From Nemania diffusa (lineage: Eukaryota > Ascomycota > Sordariomycetes > Xylariales > Xylariaceae), in NCBI GenBank assembly GCA_038501195.1, contig JBBPUQ010000008.1, forward strand, positions 2,738,501 to 2,802,500: DNA of 64,000 nucleotides, given 5' to 3'. Under the pieces are notes generated by a model, which saw only the letters and a program-made list of their open reading frames with translations, searched no databases and was not told the DNA's origin. Both the position numbers and the translations under genes were made by a program. Positions within the stretch are counted from its first letter, which is position 1. Every line of letters begins with the position of its first letter. Shown here in pieces: positions 22,186 to 33,321 of this stretch.

Positions 22186-23828
22186 TTACATAGCCATCCC
22201 AGGAAGCTCAGACAGCCCTATGAAATAAAATATATCAGTATAGAACTTGCGATATAACGGGAAGGGCAACTTACAGCCGTCAATATTATCGTTAACTGAG
22301 GATTTGACTTGGCAGGCATTCATCTGCGCTGGTTGTTGTGATAGCAATGGCCTTCCATTCTCGCACGCGTTGAACATGCAGCTCGAATCCATAGCTCGCT
22401 GAAGCGCATCTCCCTTCCATCCAAACATATAGTCTGCATGGGTTCCAAAGCCCTGATTATGCAGGTGGTAAGTATGGAGAATGCATTTGTTATTGCTCAA
22501 GTAAGGCTATGTAAGAGGGTAAGTTCACTTACTTCTTGGTCACCGTAACTCAAGACGAAAGGTTGTGAGCCGTCTGTGGGCCATGGCAGATTGTTGAACT
22601 TCGCCGTATCCCACAGTGTCTCGTACGTGACTTGGGGAACACGAACTATGGAACATTAGGTTAGTTTTTAAACGTCGGAGTTGATTTGAAGCCGGCTCAT
22701 CAATTCGCATGCTTTTCACGCCACCAAACAGCTCTAGGGACTGGAGAAGAAAAGCGTACCTGGATGCGATGCTGGGCAGGCCCCCGAGTTTACGAAGGCA
22801 TCATTCACTGTGTTGTACATGTGAGACTGGTGGTCGGGACTGTCGAGGTTCTTTCCGTCCCAGCATCTAACGCCTGTTAGTATGGATCGATACAGTAAAT
22901 CATGGGTGATGACAAACGCTGGGAAGTGGTGGACTGTCATGATACCACCAACACACTTCTGTGTGGGGAACTCGTCTAGTTCGGGGAACCGTGTAGACTT
23001 GTTTTGCAAGCACACAAACTTCAACCCCTTGCTGTACTTGGAGGTGGCCGTGACCTTGCCTGCTGTCATTCGGAAACCCTGCATTCGTCAATATTCTAAA
23101 TTTTGACAACTCACCAGACTATTATCTTACTGACCTTAGGGAAGCTTGTAATCTTCTGGTTTCCATTCGAGAAGAAATCCTGCTGTGTGTAATAAATCGT
23201 CATGCCGCCATTGATTCCGGCAGGTAGAGCATCGTTCGCCATTATAGGAACACGCTGGTATGAGCCGTTTTGGTGTTTGTACTGTAAAACTTGCGGTCAG
23301 CTGTTGCCTTCTCGTGTGAACTCTCTCAGAGTGGGAAGCTTCGAAGAAGTGACCCCAAACTGGACAGAACCCTTTGACTATTGGAGTGGGTAGCACAAGA
23401 ATGTAATGACTCACAAACATGACGGCGGTCCAATAATTCGAGAAATCCTCAGAGAAAACGCAGGTCGTACAAGAGGCTCTCTCAGCCGGGTCTCCATCCT
23501 CAGGCTGCATCGATGCGTTGAAGGCATTTCCACCGACAATTTGATGAAGATGAGCTGACGGGATGCTGCCAGGCTCTACAACGGGATCGAGTCGTTGGAT
23601 ACTGAGGCTCGACTACAAATCGCGGGGTTAGTGACTCAATATTTGATCGGATATTTGTGTTTCAGGAGCACAAGAAGACTCAGTTAAGATTTCAGCGAAA
23701 TCATCAACCGTTGATCCTTAGAATGATTAAGATAATAAATCAAGGTCTCGGAAATAACTTACACAGCCAAATCTAAGAGCAGCCTCGGAGAGCCCGGCGA
23801 GCGCAACAGCAGAGATGACGAGCTTCAT
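22186..23828 (-). CDS. Secreted DUF1996 protein, eight exons
   Basis: A fungal extracellular protein of the DUF1996 family, whose biochemical role is unknown. Exons on the minus strand are 23828-23763, 23612-23415, 23281-23135, 23078-22918, 22866-22760, 22645-22533, 22452-22275 and 22217-22186. All join in phase to give 333 residues. The N-terminus MKLVISAVALAGLSEA is a signal peptide. Family blocks in order are RLDPVVEPGSIPSAHLHQIV followed by GGNAFN, CTTCVFSEDFSNYWTAVMF, GGMTIYYTQQDF, GFRMTAGKV, CVGGIMTVHHFPACWDGKNL, DSPDHQSHM, RVPQVTYETLWDT, FVLSYGD, GFGTHADYMFGWKGDALQRA, and a final DGWLSELPGM. Conserved His and Cys residues are kept. There is no WSC domain or Ser/Thr-rich tail, so this is the short form of the family. 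Seven introns in 1.6 kb is dense. Confidence 0.95.
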
Positions 23829-26800
23829 TATTGCGAAGTCCAATGACAATATTTGGTGATCTTAGTGGTTAGAGAAGGTAGAACAAACTCATGGAGGGTC
23901 GTGCCAGACCATGTATATGTATTAGACCGAACTCACGCTTCGGTACCCTTGCAAAAATGCCGAATAACAAATGATACGCGTCGGATGCCCAGTGATTTTG
24001 GAGTGTCGTCATATGTTCATTTGCTCAATTTAGGCGAATAATGAGGTCTAATTCGGATACTACACTTCCGCATTTTCCAACATTGAGCGTCCAGGGTATT
24101 GATCCGGTAGTAACACTACCCCTGAATACAGCATTGTGGGCATTCTTCTGATTGGTACACATATTATTGAAGTGTAGGCATACTTCAACTGCACGAAATT
24201 TAAGAGTATGTTGGGTAGAGTTGTATTAGAATATAGTGATATAAATTTAGATTCCTAGATGAGTATCACTAAAGCTAAGAAGCCGTTCTACAAATGTTCA
24301 CTATGTCATCAATAGCAGCATTAATCGAGCTACCAAAAGCGATTCGTGAGTAGGAGTAGCTTGCTAGAAAATCTATTGAAGGGCCGATTTCATAATGCAC
24401 GGTATTCTACGTGTTCTTTGCTAAGTTACCAATGACCAGATACTTAGATATAGTAATCCCCCAGAGCGGAGCGGAGCGTTATGATCAATACTATGTAAAC
24501 GTGTTTGTACAAAAATAGACAACTTGAACCCCCACCACAACAAAATCACAAATTCTAAGGCCCCTGAAATTGCGTTAACAATTCTGATATAATGTTCAAC
24601 TATCATTTCCTCTAATGTTGCATGAGAAGGAATATCGTCGCGGGATGAAAGAATCACACAGACGATAATATCATATTAAGATAAGGCAATGTAGATAAAC
24701 CATGCCGAATACTGCCGACAAGCCAAGAGACATCGAATTAACGCTGTGCTTAGGCATCAAAGAACGGCCGAAGTTGCGCCTGCCATCGGAGGTGCAATTT
24801 TTGTAGCGTAAAACCGCCTAGTATATATGCTACAGTTCAGATGACCGATATCCGATATTTCTTGTGTCGAATAGGTGGTTTTGTATTCATGAGGTTGATT
24901 ATCCTACCTTTTGGTCGCGCGCGAACGTGTCAAGCTGCGCGTTGGTCTTACTAGTGGAGGTATAATAAAGTCTTTTATTTTCCCGGGATTTTCCCTCGTG
25001 GCTGGATGAATAGGTGCAGCTAGAACTCTCTGGTCGGTGCGGCCGCATCAAATTTTTCGATGTTATTTAACTTCAAATAGCCAAGCTCCGTCAATTTGTC
25101 TATGAACCCGAGTTGTTCCCCTCTGACTTCATGTCTCATAACGTAATCAACTAACATAGTAGGAGATATCAAACACGGCCGCGTAAGGGGCTGAGTCATA
25201 CAGACTGCCTAATATAAATTCTTCTGTAACGCCACCTTTTGTGCCTCAAAAGAACTGGGCGCCTAGAGTTAATACTATAGGTGCCGATTGCCGCGTTGCC
25301 GAGTATCCCGGTGTTAGAGCGATTGCAACTTTAGATCCCGATCCTCACTCCTAAAGTTCATAAACTCCTTTGAGAGGATCATGAGAGCAAGCCCGCCTAG
25401 ATCACCTCGTAAACGTAGTAATCAGCGCCACCTGCATCACGGCTACCCACCCACGGAGCGATGATCTTCTGAGGATGCGGATTTTCAATGTCACCTTCAT
25501 GTATAGATTCGACGAATGTCACCATTTTAAGAATAAGAGTAGGTAATACGCGTCTTTGCCATTCGGCACATGCCATTGCTTGGTTTGTGGTATAGAATCA
25601 GTTCCGCCAACTTAATTCCGCGAACAAGCGATGTGTAATTAACTAAAAGACTGATTCCGGGCACAACACCTCAGAAAAATCCGAATTAACCTGACGCGGC
25701 TTATGTAGCAACGTGCTCCCCCTGACGGAATTCGTTGCAAATTTAATTCGCATTTCTAAACGACTGAGACTTTCTAGCGATTAATCTTTTTTCTAGTTCC
25801 AAATATTTATGACCTAATTATACGGATAAATAACTTATGTGATATTATATAAGGTGTTAGGGTATCTATGCGTGGCATAACCAAAATAAAACATCTAAAT
25901 CCCACGTGCCTCTCATGTTCTGCAAGACCCTATAACTAATCTTTTGGTTTCCTTTTTAAAAAAGTAAAATATAAATATATATATATATAAAGAAAGAAAA
26001 AGAATACTAGGCTTTTGGCGAGGCCAAAGATTGACCTAGAGTGTGAGGTTCAGTAAAGCTCGTACAGGGCTGGGGCTATGACCTTTTTCAAATAGCGAGC
26101 ATTTGCCGATGTCAATTCCCTCCATAGGTAACGTAAACTCAATGATGGCTTGGTGGGGGGTTTAAATACCCTTATACCACGAGACTCTATAAGTAGCACT
26201 TTTACCATACTACTAGAATATTCGTATAGCACGTGGGAGTAAAGCGTTAAATATCCACATGTATTACGATAATTCAGGGGCCCTAGGAGGATAAACTTAG
26301 CTTGACGTCTATTAAATGCTAGGTATAAATATTAATTAGCTTAAACCTAGCCACATCTATATCAATAACGAAATGATTTATTCAGTTTACTGACTATGAT
26401 AGAGAGGTAGGAAGACCTGCTTATATACTGAGACGGTGTGGGTGACCTGACCGGGGATTAGATTGATTAGGTCATCAAGTCCTAGTTTTTCTTTTCTTTA
26501 TTTAAGATAGTCAGCCGAAGCTAGCACTTCATACAGATAGCCACGCCTTTTGCGCGGCCCCTTCGGGGGTCTGCTACTCCTGAATACACGTTTGCGTTAC
26601 CCATTTACTGTTTTTCTAAGCCTCAAATCTCTAGAAGTGATCGATATGACCGTGGTCAGTCCTCTAGAGTACGTAGTGTGTGTGTGTTACATGCTTCGTT
26701 TCAATACACGGACGGGATGCCTGTGCTCCTTATCCTGTACAGCAAATCAAGTGATTCATTAACCTCGTATACTTTTAAAAATTAATGCCATGGTAAACAC

Positions 26801-27516
26801 TCGATGTGATATCCTCTTTGCTAGTTCGTCCTCTTATCTAGTAACTCACATCCTCTAAAGCTTTTCCTAGTTCCTTCCCCTCCTAAACTATCTTCACTAA
26901 CCAATTTAAAGAGTTTTTATTGAGCTTTTTTACAATTTCTGTAAAGTAATTTATTTGAACTAAGTCTGTTCAGTGTCACCTGCCCACTTTTGGGGGCTTA
27001 AAGAACCGATATGCACCCTGTGGTCTTGAGTTGCTGATTGTATTATTATGAGTACTAGCAGTCTGGAGTCTATTAAATATATAAGGATAATAGTTTGATG
27101 TGCTACGTTTATGTGAAATTCTTATAATAGCTCCGACACAGCATCAACGAACACCTCATTTTCGACATCTCCAAAATCCCCTTAGTTGCCGTTATTAGCA
27201 GGATCTTTACTGATTTTCGGTCTATCTTCTCTTCTAGTAGTGGCCAATTCTCCAGAAACGATTCTTGATTATTCTATCCTCATAGTGGTCAATTGTCAGG
27301 AACTAAATGCAAACAAGTAAGCCTACGAATGCCGTAGCTTCTGCAAGAAACAGCTGGCGCTCCATAAGAAATCCCGGCCGCGAGCCTGTGCGGATAGAAA
27401 ACTCTGCTATATAATATAATGCTATGTCGTACGACTATAGTCGAATGCAAACTGAGTGAGAGACGACCGCTAACTAAAAGATATATAATATTCCATGACC
27501 ACCTAGAAATGTTATG
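23829..27516. other. Gene-free AT-rich interval, about 3.7 kb
   Basis: All frames are short and broken, and no family is recognised. It carries a (TA)n run at about 25976-25990 and copy 2 of the dispersed repeat at 26648. The sharp drop in GC relative to flanking genes suggests eroded repeat DNA. Confidence 0.5.
26648..26706 (+). repeat. Dispersed repeat, copy 2
   Basis: A near-identical partner of 11893-11950. Nearly all substitutions relative to copy 1 are G-to-A or C-to-T (for example GAGTGCGTAG becomes GAGTACGTAG and TTGCACGCTT becomes TTACATGCTT), the pattern left by RIP. Confidence 0.75.
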
Positions 27517-28370
27517 TAAGATAACCACCCCCCTCACGGGCCACCCCCTCGCGGGCCACTTTGGGTTAGGCTTAGCGTATAAAATCGAATAAAATAGTAA
27601 GAAAGATGGGACTAGCGCTACAATAAGTAGCAGTAATTTATATTTAAAGAAAAAAATAAAAGAAAATAAAATATATAGTATAACTATTTATTATAATATA
27701 TTTAAAAAGTAGTATAGTTTTTCCGAGAAACGCTAGTTTTAAAAACTAGTCCAAAAACGGCTATTTATAGTATTTTAGCTCCACTTTTAAAATATAAGCT
27801 TATAAATAGCTATTATATTATATTTTATTTTTGTTTTATTTATTATATTTTTATTCTAGTTATTATTTAAATATAAGCTGTAAATTTATTAGTATTTTCG
27901 GTATTTATTTTATATGTAAAAATATAGTAAATATAGGTGAGACAAAAACTTCAAATTTTTATACATTAAATAAATATTGAAAATATTGAAAATATCAATG
28001 AATTTATAGCTTATATTTAAATAATAACTGGAATAAAAATATAATAAATAAAACAAAAATTAAATAAAATATAATAGCTATTTATAAGCTTATATTTTAA
28101 AAGTGGAGCTAAAATACTATAAATAGCCGTTTTTGGACTAGTTTTTAAAACTAGCGTTTCTCGGAAAAACTATACTACTTTTTAAATATATTATAATAAA
28201 TAGTTATACTATATATTTTATTTTCTTTTATTTTTTTCTTTAAATATAAATTACTGCTACTTATTGTAGCGCTAGTCCCATCTTTTTTACTATTTTATTC
28301 GATTTTATACGCTAAGCCTAACCCAAAGTGGCCCGCGAGGGGGTGGCCCGTGAGGGGGGTGGTTATCTTA
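27517..28370. mobile_element. Long foldback/MITE-like element with TA duplication
   Basis: The outer ends read TA-AGATAACCACCCCCCTCACG on the left and the exact reverse complement on the right, CGTGAGGGGGGTGGTTATCT-TA. This gives an apparent TA target duplication. The two arms (about 27519-27910 and 27967-28368) are almost perfect inverted copies over roughly 390 bp, with only a handful of mismatches and small indels. They are separated by a loop of about 55 bp. The outer 60 bp of each arm are GC-rich with a tandem CGGGCCACCCC unit, and the rest is very AT-rich. There is no open frame and hence no transposase. TA duplication suggests mobilisation by a Tc1/mariner (Fot/pogo) transposase supplied elsewhere. 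It ends 75 bp from the stop of the flavin monooxygenase gene. Confidence 0.85.
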
Positions 28371-28445
28371 CTGTTTGCCCTTCTTGAACACATCTGGAAC
28401 ACAACTCGAACACCACGTAGAGGGAGAAATCTACCTAATAGGCCA

Positions 28446-30082
28446 TCAAGAGTAGGTAAACTGCAATCCCGTGACAATGTCGCCCCATTTACTATGCAGC
28501 CAGTCCATCGGGGGGCTGTTTTTCGGCCTCCACGGCCCCGTGTTGCCGTACCTGGGCAGTATCTTCTCGGCGTGATCAGAGTAGGTAGAGGTCAGTGGCC
28601 AGAATCTTCGGTAGCCCTTTGTGCCCTGTTGCGGTACCCGAGGAGTCGCGGCGGTAATTCCCTTTGACTTCATATGCTTCCAGAGGCGGACGAGTACTGC
28701 GATGCATCTAGTTAGCGACCCGCATTCAAAAACAACTCTCGGTACCACCTCTTGGGGGTGCTGAGTGACTTCAGGGGGTAAGCTAGCCCGGTCTCGACAC
28801 CGCTTAAGAAGGGGAGGGGTAAGAAACATGAAGTGGGATCGTATGTAAGTGACTTACTGTGTGCTGTAGCGTCAGCGCCGAGCGTCCAAGAAGCATTGGT
28901 GTACCCGACCACGAACATCATGTTCGGCACGTCCTGGATCATGCTCCCATGCCATAGTATCCGGCCCGCCCAGTCGACCTTCTCGCCATCGACGGTCACC
29001 GCAACGTTGCCTCCCAGCCGCATTTGGATACCTGTGGCTGTCACGATAGCATCCGCCTCGAGCGTGGTGCCATCCTTCATGCGAAGGCCCGTCTCCGTGA
29101 CGGTGTCGATATGGCCCGTCACGATCTGGTTGTTCGGGTTATCACGGAGGGCCTGGTAGAAGTCGCCGTCAGGGGAGAGGCACAGACGTTGCTGCCAAGG
29201 AGTGTAAGGTGGTTCGAAGTGCGGGCTGTGGGGAATGCGGTCCGGCAATTGTGGGATGGCTCTCTTGATGACTATATTACGAGCGGCATTTGGGAAGAAC
29301 TGGGCAAACAAGACTGCGAGATACGCCGTCATTGAGTACTGTATGCGAAGCCATGTCCCGGCGAACTTGTTTGGCAAGAGCTTCATGAGCCAAGATGTCG
29401 CCGGGCTCCCGTTCATCATGGAAATAATATATGTAGGGGTCCTTTGCACCATTGTCACTGCTGCAGCGGTCTCTGCCAAGGTAGGAAGCAGAGTCACGGC
29501 GGTTGCTCCGCTGCCAATGATAACCATTTTCTTACCACTGTGGTCGTAGTCTTCGGGCCAATGCTGTGGATGGATGACTTTTCCCTTGAAGTTCTCTAAG
29601 CCGGGGATCACTGTCTTAAGTGGGTTTTCATAGTCATAATAGCCGGTTCCTAGCACGACCCAGTTTGCTCTGAACTCCTTCGTCTCACCATCGTGTTCTG
29701 CTGTTATCTTCCACTGATTCGTTTTCACGGACCAGTCCGCCGCGAGGACTTTGTGATGGAAGCGGATGTACTGATCAAGCTTATATTTCGTGACACAGTT
29801 ATCCATGTACTCCTTGATGAGGGGCCCTTTCGCGATTGGTGTCTTGTAGGGCCAAGGTTCCCATTGAAAGCCGAACGTGAATAAGTCTGAGTCGGAACGG
29901 ATCCCGGGATATCGAAAGAAGTCCCATGTACCACCAACATCAGCTCGCCCTTCAAGGATTGTGAATGTAGCTCCAGGGAGCTCCGCTTGTAGACGATATG
30001 CAGCATTGATGCCAGATATACCAGCGCCAACTATGAGTATGTCAAAGGTCCCTGCATCGTGAGCGCCATTCTGCAGACCCAT
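28446..30082 (-). CDS. Flavin-containing Baeyer-Villiger-type monooxygenase
   Basis: A FAD/NADPH monooxygenase that probably inserts oxygen next to a ketone or oxidises a related substrate; the substrate is unknown. Two exons on the minus strand, 30082-28858 and 28696-28446, join in phase 1 to give 491 residues. The 161-nt intron has donor GTAAGT and a CTAAC branch site. The FAD-binding motif GAGISG is at residues 19-24. The Baeyer-Villiger fingerprint FKGKVIHPQHWP is at 165-176 and the NADPH motif GSGATA at 190-195. The conserved block FVVGYTNASWTLGADATAH runs into ILVRLWKHM across the junction. The start is the ATG giving MGLQNGAHDAGTFD. No signal peptide or membrane segment is obvious. Its 3' flank is occupied by the foldback element, so read-through transcripts could enter the hairpin. 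Confidence 0.95.
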
Positions 30083-31503
30083 ATTGGACAATAGAGTAAG
30101 TCTCGCGAGCAGGGAAATATCGCCGGCTTCGAGGTAAGAGAGTCACAAACGACAAAATGGCGGATTATCTATGGAAAATGATTTGCCACACGCATGACGC
30201 AGCTCGAATAGATATACCGGCTGTTATCCGAGGTGCTCTTCCCGGCCCCTGGCATCTAGAACTCCCTTGTATTGCAATACTTCCTAAGTAGGTAGTTCAG
30301 CTCCCCACCCTTGACCCTTTTCTATCATCCTTGACTGCACTGAGTAAAACCCCACAGGATATCATAGCACATAGCACTGCTCTCCACCCTGTCATATGTC
30401 TTCTTTTCGATAGTCGTCTCTTGGTGTTGCTTCGGTATGGGTATGACATATACTGATTGGGCCGCTCTATTGTTCTCCCACCACTAATCTTCTCTGCTAT
30501 ATTAGACCCTGTCTTAGGATCATTCGATGGTCGGAGGTAGAAGCTGACGCCTACATATTAGGAGAACTCTAGGTAGTGCAGCTTGGACTGCTATTACGAA
30601 GACTAGGTAGTCTTGAAGAGAATCAATCTAATCTAGATCATGTAAGTAGTGTACTTCAGTGTTCTGAACTAATACTATATGATGAAAAAGATTTTGGCTC
30701 TATCAATATTCGCAGTAGACCAATATGTCAACACTGTAAAGGCTTGAGCAGCATCGTAAATCTAAGCACCCAGTCTCTCAATGGGTTGGGGTATGTGCTT
30801 TTACCTACCAATTGCATATCTGCTCGCAACCCTACAGTTTGGAGTTCATAGTGTATGCACAGGTATACTACATTAAGTAGGTGGGTACGGTAGATTATTC
30901 ACGAGGTAATTGCCGGCATCCTAGCATGTGATGGGGATCCTAGGGCACAGTCGTATAGATCGGCGATTTTATTCATCTGTGTTAAAATTTGATTATAACA
31001 ATGAACTCTATCTTTAAGGGTCTAGATAGGCTAGATAGACGTTGTGTTCAGTTAACTGTTAGGTGAAACCCAACCACGTATTGGTTTATCTATTTATCTC
31101 CCTTTGTATGTACTTAATATACTCTACCTACATTGTAGCACAATCTAGATATGTATTATAGTGTGGTTACGCAGCGTGTATAATAAAGTCTATGCCGTCA
31201 CACTAATACCACACTAACGCCACGAACCGACCCGTGACTAGTCTAATAGCGAGATGAAGTTGTCCGGATCCTGCACTAAGCCATTGCCGTTAACCCATCT
31301 GGGGCTATCTACTACCCACTACTACCAAGACATCGTATCAACCGTATAAGCACCCGCCGTCTCAGGTCGAGGAGGAGAGTGTGTCTGTATCAAGTAAATG
31401 AAAAAAGAGCCCAGGCAGCCTCAATGACAAAACCACCGCATCGTCGGAAGACCAGGCTCTCTGCGCTACGTTATATTCCCTAGCAAACACGATTCCAGCC
31501 GGA
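30083..31503. other. Divergent intergenic, 1.4 kb
   Basis: The presumed promoters of the monooxygenase (minus) and the GFA-domain gene (plus). No gene is supported; the frame at 30576-30851 is unremarkable. Short TAGGTA-type motifs occur (about 30287). Confidence 0.5.
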
Positions 31504-32865
31504 ATGGAACAGCACGAAGAAGAAGAGGCTCTCGAGCTCGTGGCCCACTGCCTGTGCCAGGCGCACCGGTTCACAGCCACCGTGCCGCGCTCCTCGCTCC
31601 CCCTCCGCGCCATCTACTGCCACTGCACCTCATGCCGTCGCGTGACCGGCAGCATGTACAGCACCTTCGTGCTGTGGCCCGCCGCCGCCTGCGCCGCCGT
31701 GCGCCGCGCCGCCTCGTCGTCGCTCCGCCGATACGTCTTCGGCCCCGCGATCACTACCCTGTCCTGCGGCGTGTGCGGGTCCACCATGTTCTCCGAGATG
31801 ACGGCGGCAGCACCAGCGGTAGACGGCGGCGGTGACGACGACGGCCGCGGCGGTAGTAGTAGTACTAGTACTAGTAGCGCCCCGAGCTACGGCGTGCAGA
31901 CGGGCGTGCTCGCCAACGTGGACGTGCCTGGCCTCCTCACCATCACAGATCACATATTCCTGGGCGACACGCTGGACGGCGGGGCGTCGCCCTGGCTGTG
32001 CGATGCCAACCCTGACGGCAGCCGGCCACGCCTGTGGAGCGGCCGCCGAGGTGAGGGCCAGCAATTGTCATCACCACCCTCATCACCACCACCATCACGC
32101 GCAGAAGGGGGAGCAGAAGCACACGATTGGCCCGCAGTCGAACCGGGTAGCGCTTCCCCAACTTCCGCAGGCGAGCAGCAGGAGGGGGAGAGGGAGGAGA
32201 TCCCTGTCCGGTGCCACTGCGGGGGAGTCGACCTGATCCTGCGCCAGCCTATCGCGGACTTCGTCGCCTGGCCGCGGCCAGCGCTCCCCTGGTTCGTCGA
32301 CCCCGCTTCCAACAAGTCGCTCGGCGGCTTCGACGCCTGCGATTCGTGCCGCCTGGCCTCAGGCAGCGACGTCTTCCACTGGACTTTCGTCTTGCTCTGC
32401 CACCTCAAGTTCCCTTCGAGCTCCTCGGATGCTGGTAGCCGAGCGCTGCTGCCCCGCTTCCCCGCCTCGAGCGTCGAGCTCAGGGATGCCGTTGTCGCTA
32501 ACTCCGCCGACCGTGATCCACGCCTGGGCACTCTCGCCTTCTACGAGAGCTCGCCAGGTGTCCAGAGGTACTTCTGTAGTCGCTGTTCGGCCTGTGTCTT
32601 TTACGCGGCGGATGACCGCCCGGAGATGGTAGATCTAGCTGTCGGTCTACTAGATTCTAAGGATGGGTCTCGAGCTGAGAGCTTGATATCGTGGGACTTC
32701 GGGGGCGAAATCGGTTGGAGGCAGGACACTGTTGGTGGATGGAGGGCAAGCTTCGTGGGGAGTATCGAAGGCGCCGCTGAGCGCTGGAGAATAAAGCGAG
32801 GTTATCCCAAAAACTGGCGTAGGATACAAAAAGAAGAAGCACGCGCCTATAGAAAAGCAGAGTGA
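31504..32865 (+). CDS. Tandem GFA-domain (glutathione-dependent formaldehyde-activating type) protein
   Basis: A single-exon gene of 453 residues with two copies of the Mss4-like, zinc-binding GFA fold. Copy 1 (about residues 13-180) has HCLCQAHRF, the signature CHCTSCRRVTGSMYSTFVLW, and TLSCGVCGSTMF. Copy 2 (about 235-430) has VRCHCGGVDLIL, DACDSCRLASGSDVFHWTF, and YFCSRCSACVFYAADDRPE, then LISWDFGGEIGWR. The two are separated by a low-complexity, Ser/Pro/Glu-rich linker with a TAG/TAC microsatellite at 31853-31877. Family members were named for glutathione-formaldehyde adduct formation, but most fungal proteins are functionally uncharacterised. The gene is markedly GC-rich compared with its surroundings. 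No signal peptide is seen, so it is probably cytosolic. Confidence 0.85.
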   Translation: MEQHEEEEALELVAHCLCQAHRFTATVPRSSLPLRAIYCHCTSCRRVTGSMYSTFVLWPAAACAAVRRAASSSLRRYVFGPAITTLSCGVCGSTMFSEMTAAAPAVDGGGDDDGRGGSSSTSTSSAPSYGVQTGVLANVDVPGLLTITDHIFLGDTLDGGASPWLCDANPDGSRPRLWSGRRGEGQQLSSPPSSPPPSRAEGGAEAHDWPAVEPGSASPTSAGEQQEGEREEIPVRCHCGGVDLILRQPIADFVAWPRPALPWFVDPASNKSLGGFDACDSCRLASGSDVFHWTFVLLCHLKFPSSSSDAGSRALLPRFPASSVELRDAVVANSADRDPRLGTLAFYESSPGVQRYFCSRCSACVFYAADDRPEMVDLAVGLLDSKDGSRAESLISWDFGGEIGWRQDTVGGWRASFVGSIEGAAERWRIKRGYPKNWRRIQKEEARAYRKAE

Positions 32866-33321
32866 TAGTTCTATAACACGATTATTGTACAATACAGGCT
32901 ACCACGGGTTGACTAGAACACTGAAGGGGGCATGGATAAGTGGTGATCAAGGCTCTAGGATGTTGACTTGAATTATATGATAGTAAGATAGACATGCTAT
33001 CGAGTATTGCTTAGCTATTGTGGATGCTTGGGCTGACCAAAATACACCAACTTACACATACAATCGTCGGGGGGCAAGCTGAACGTGGCGAAACGATATC
33101 TATGGATTGTGACGGAACTGGAACTATTCTAGGCCAATCTGAAAATGATTCACTTCTGTAAGGTATCTGTCTGCGTACCTAGTTCGTATGAAAGCCTGCG
33201 CCGTTTTCTTATTTTAGAAGCCGAGATGAAACCCAATCAATGCACCGCTGTAAGAGTCAACGGAGGGAAGAATGAAGTGGAGATCTACAGCCAAAATTCC
33301 ACGCACTCATTAGCGAGTTTA
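32866..33321. other. Convergent intergenic, 456 bp
   Basis: The shared 3' flank of the GFA-domain and GMPPA-like genes; nothing is recognised. A plus-strand frame at 33145-33354 overlaps the last exon of the next gene and is taken as chance. Confidence 0.55.
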
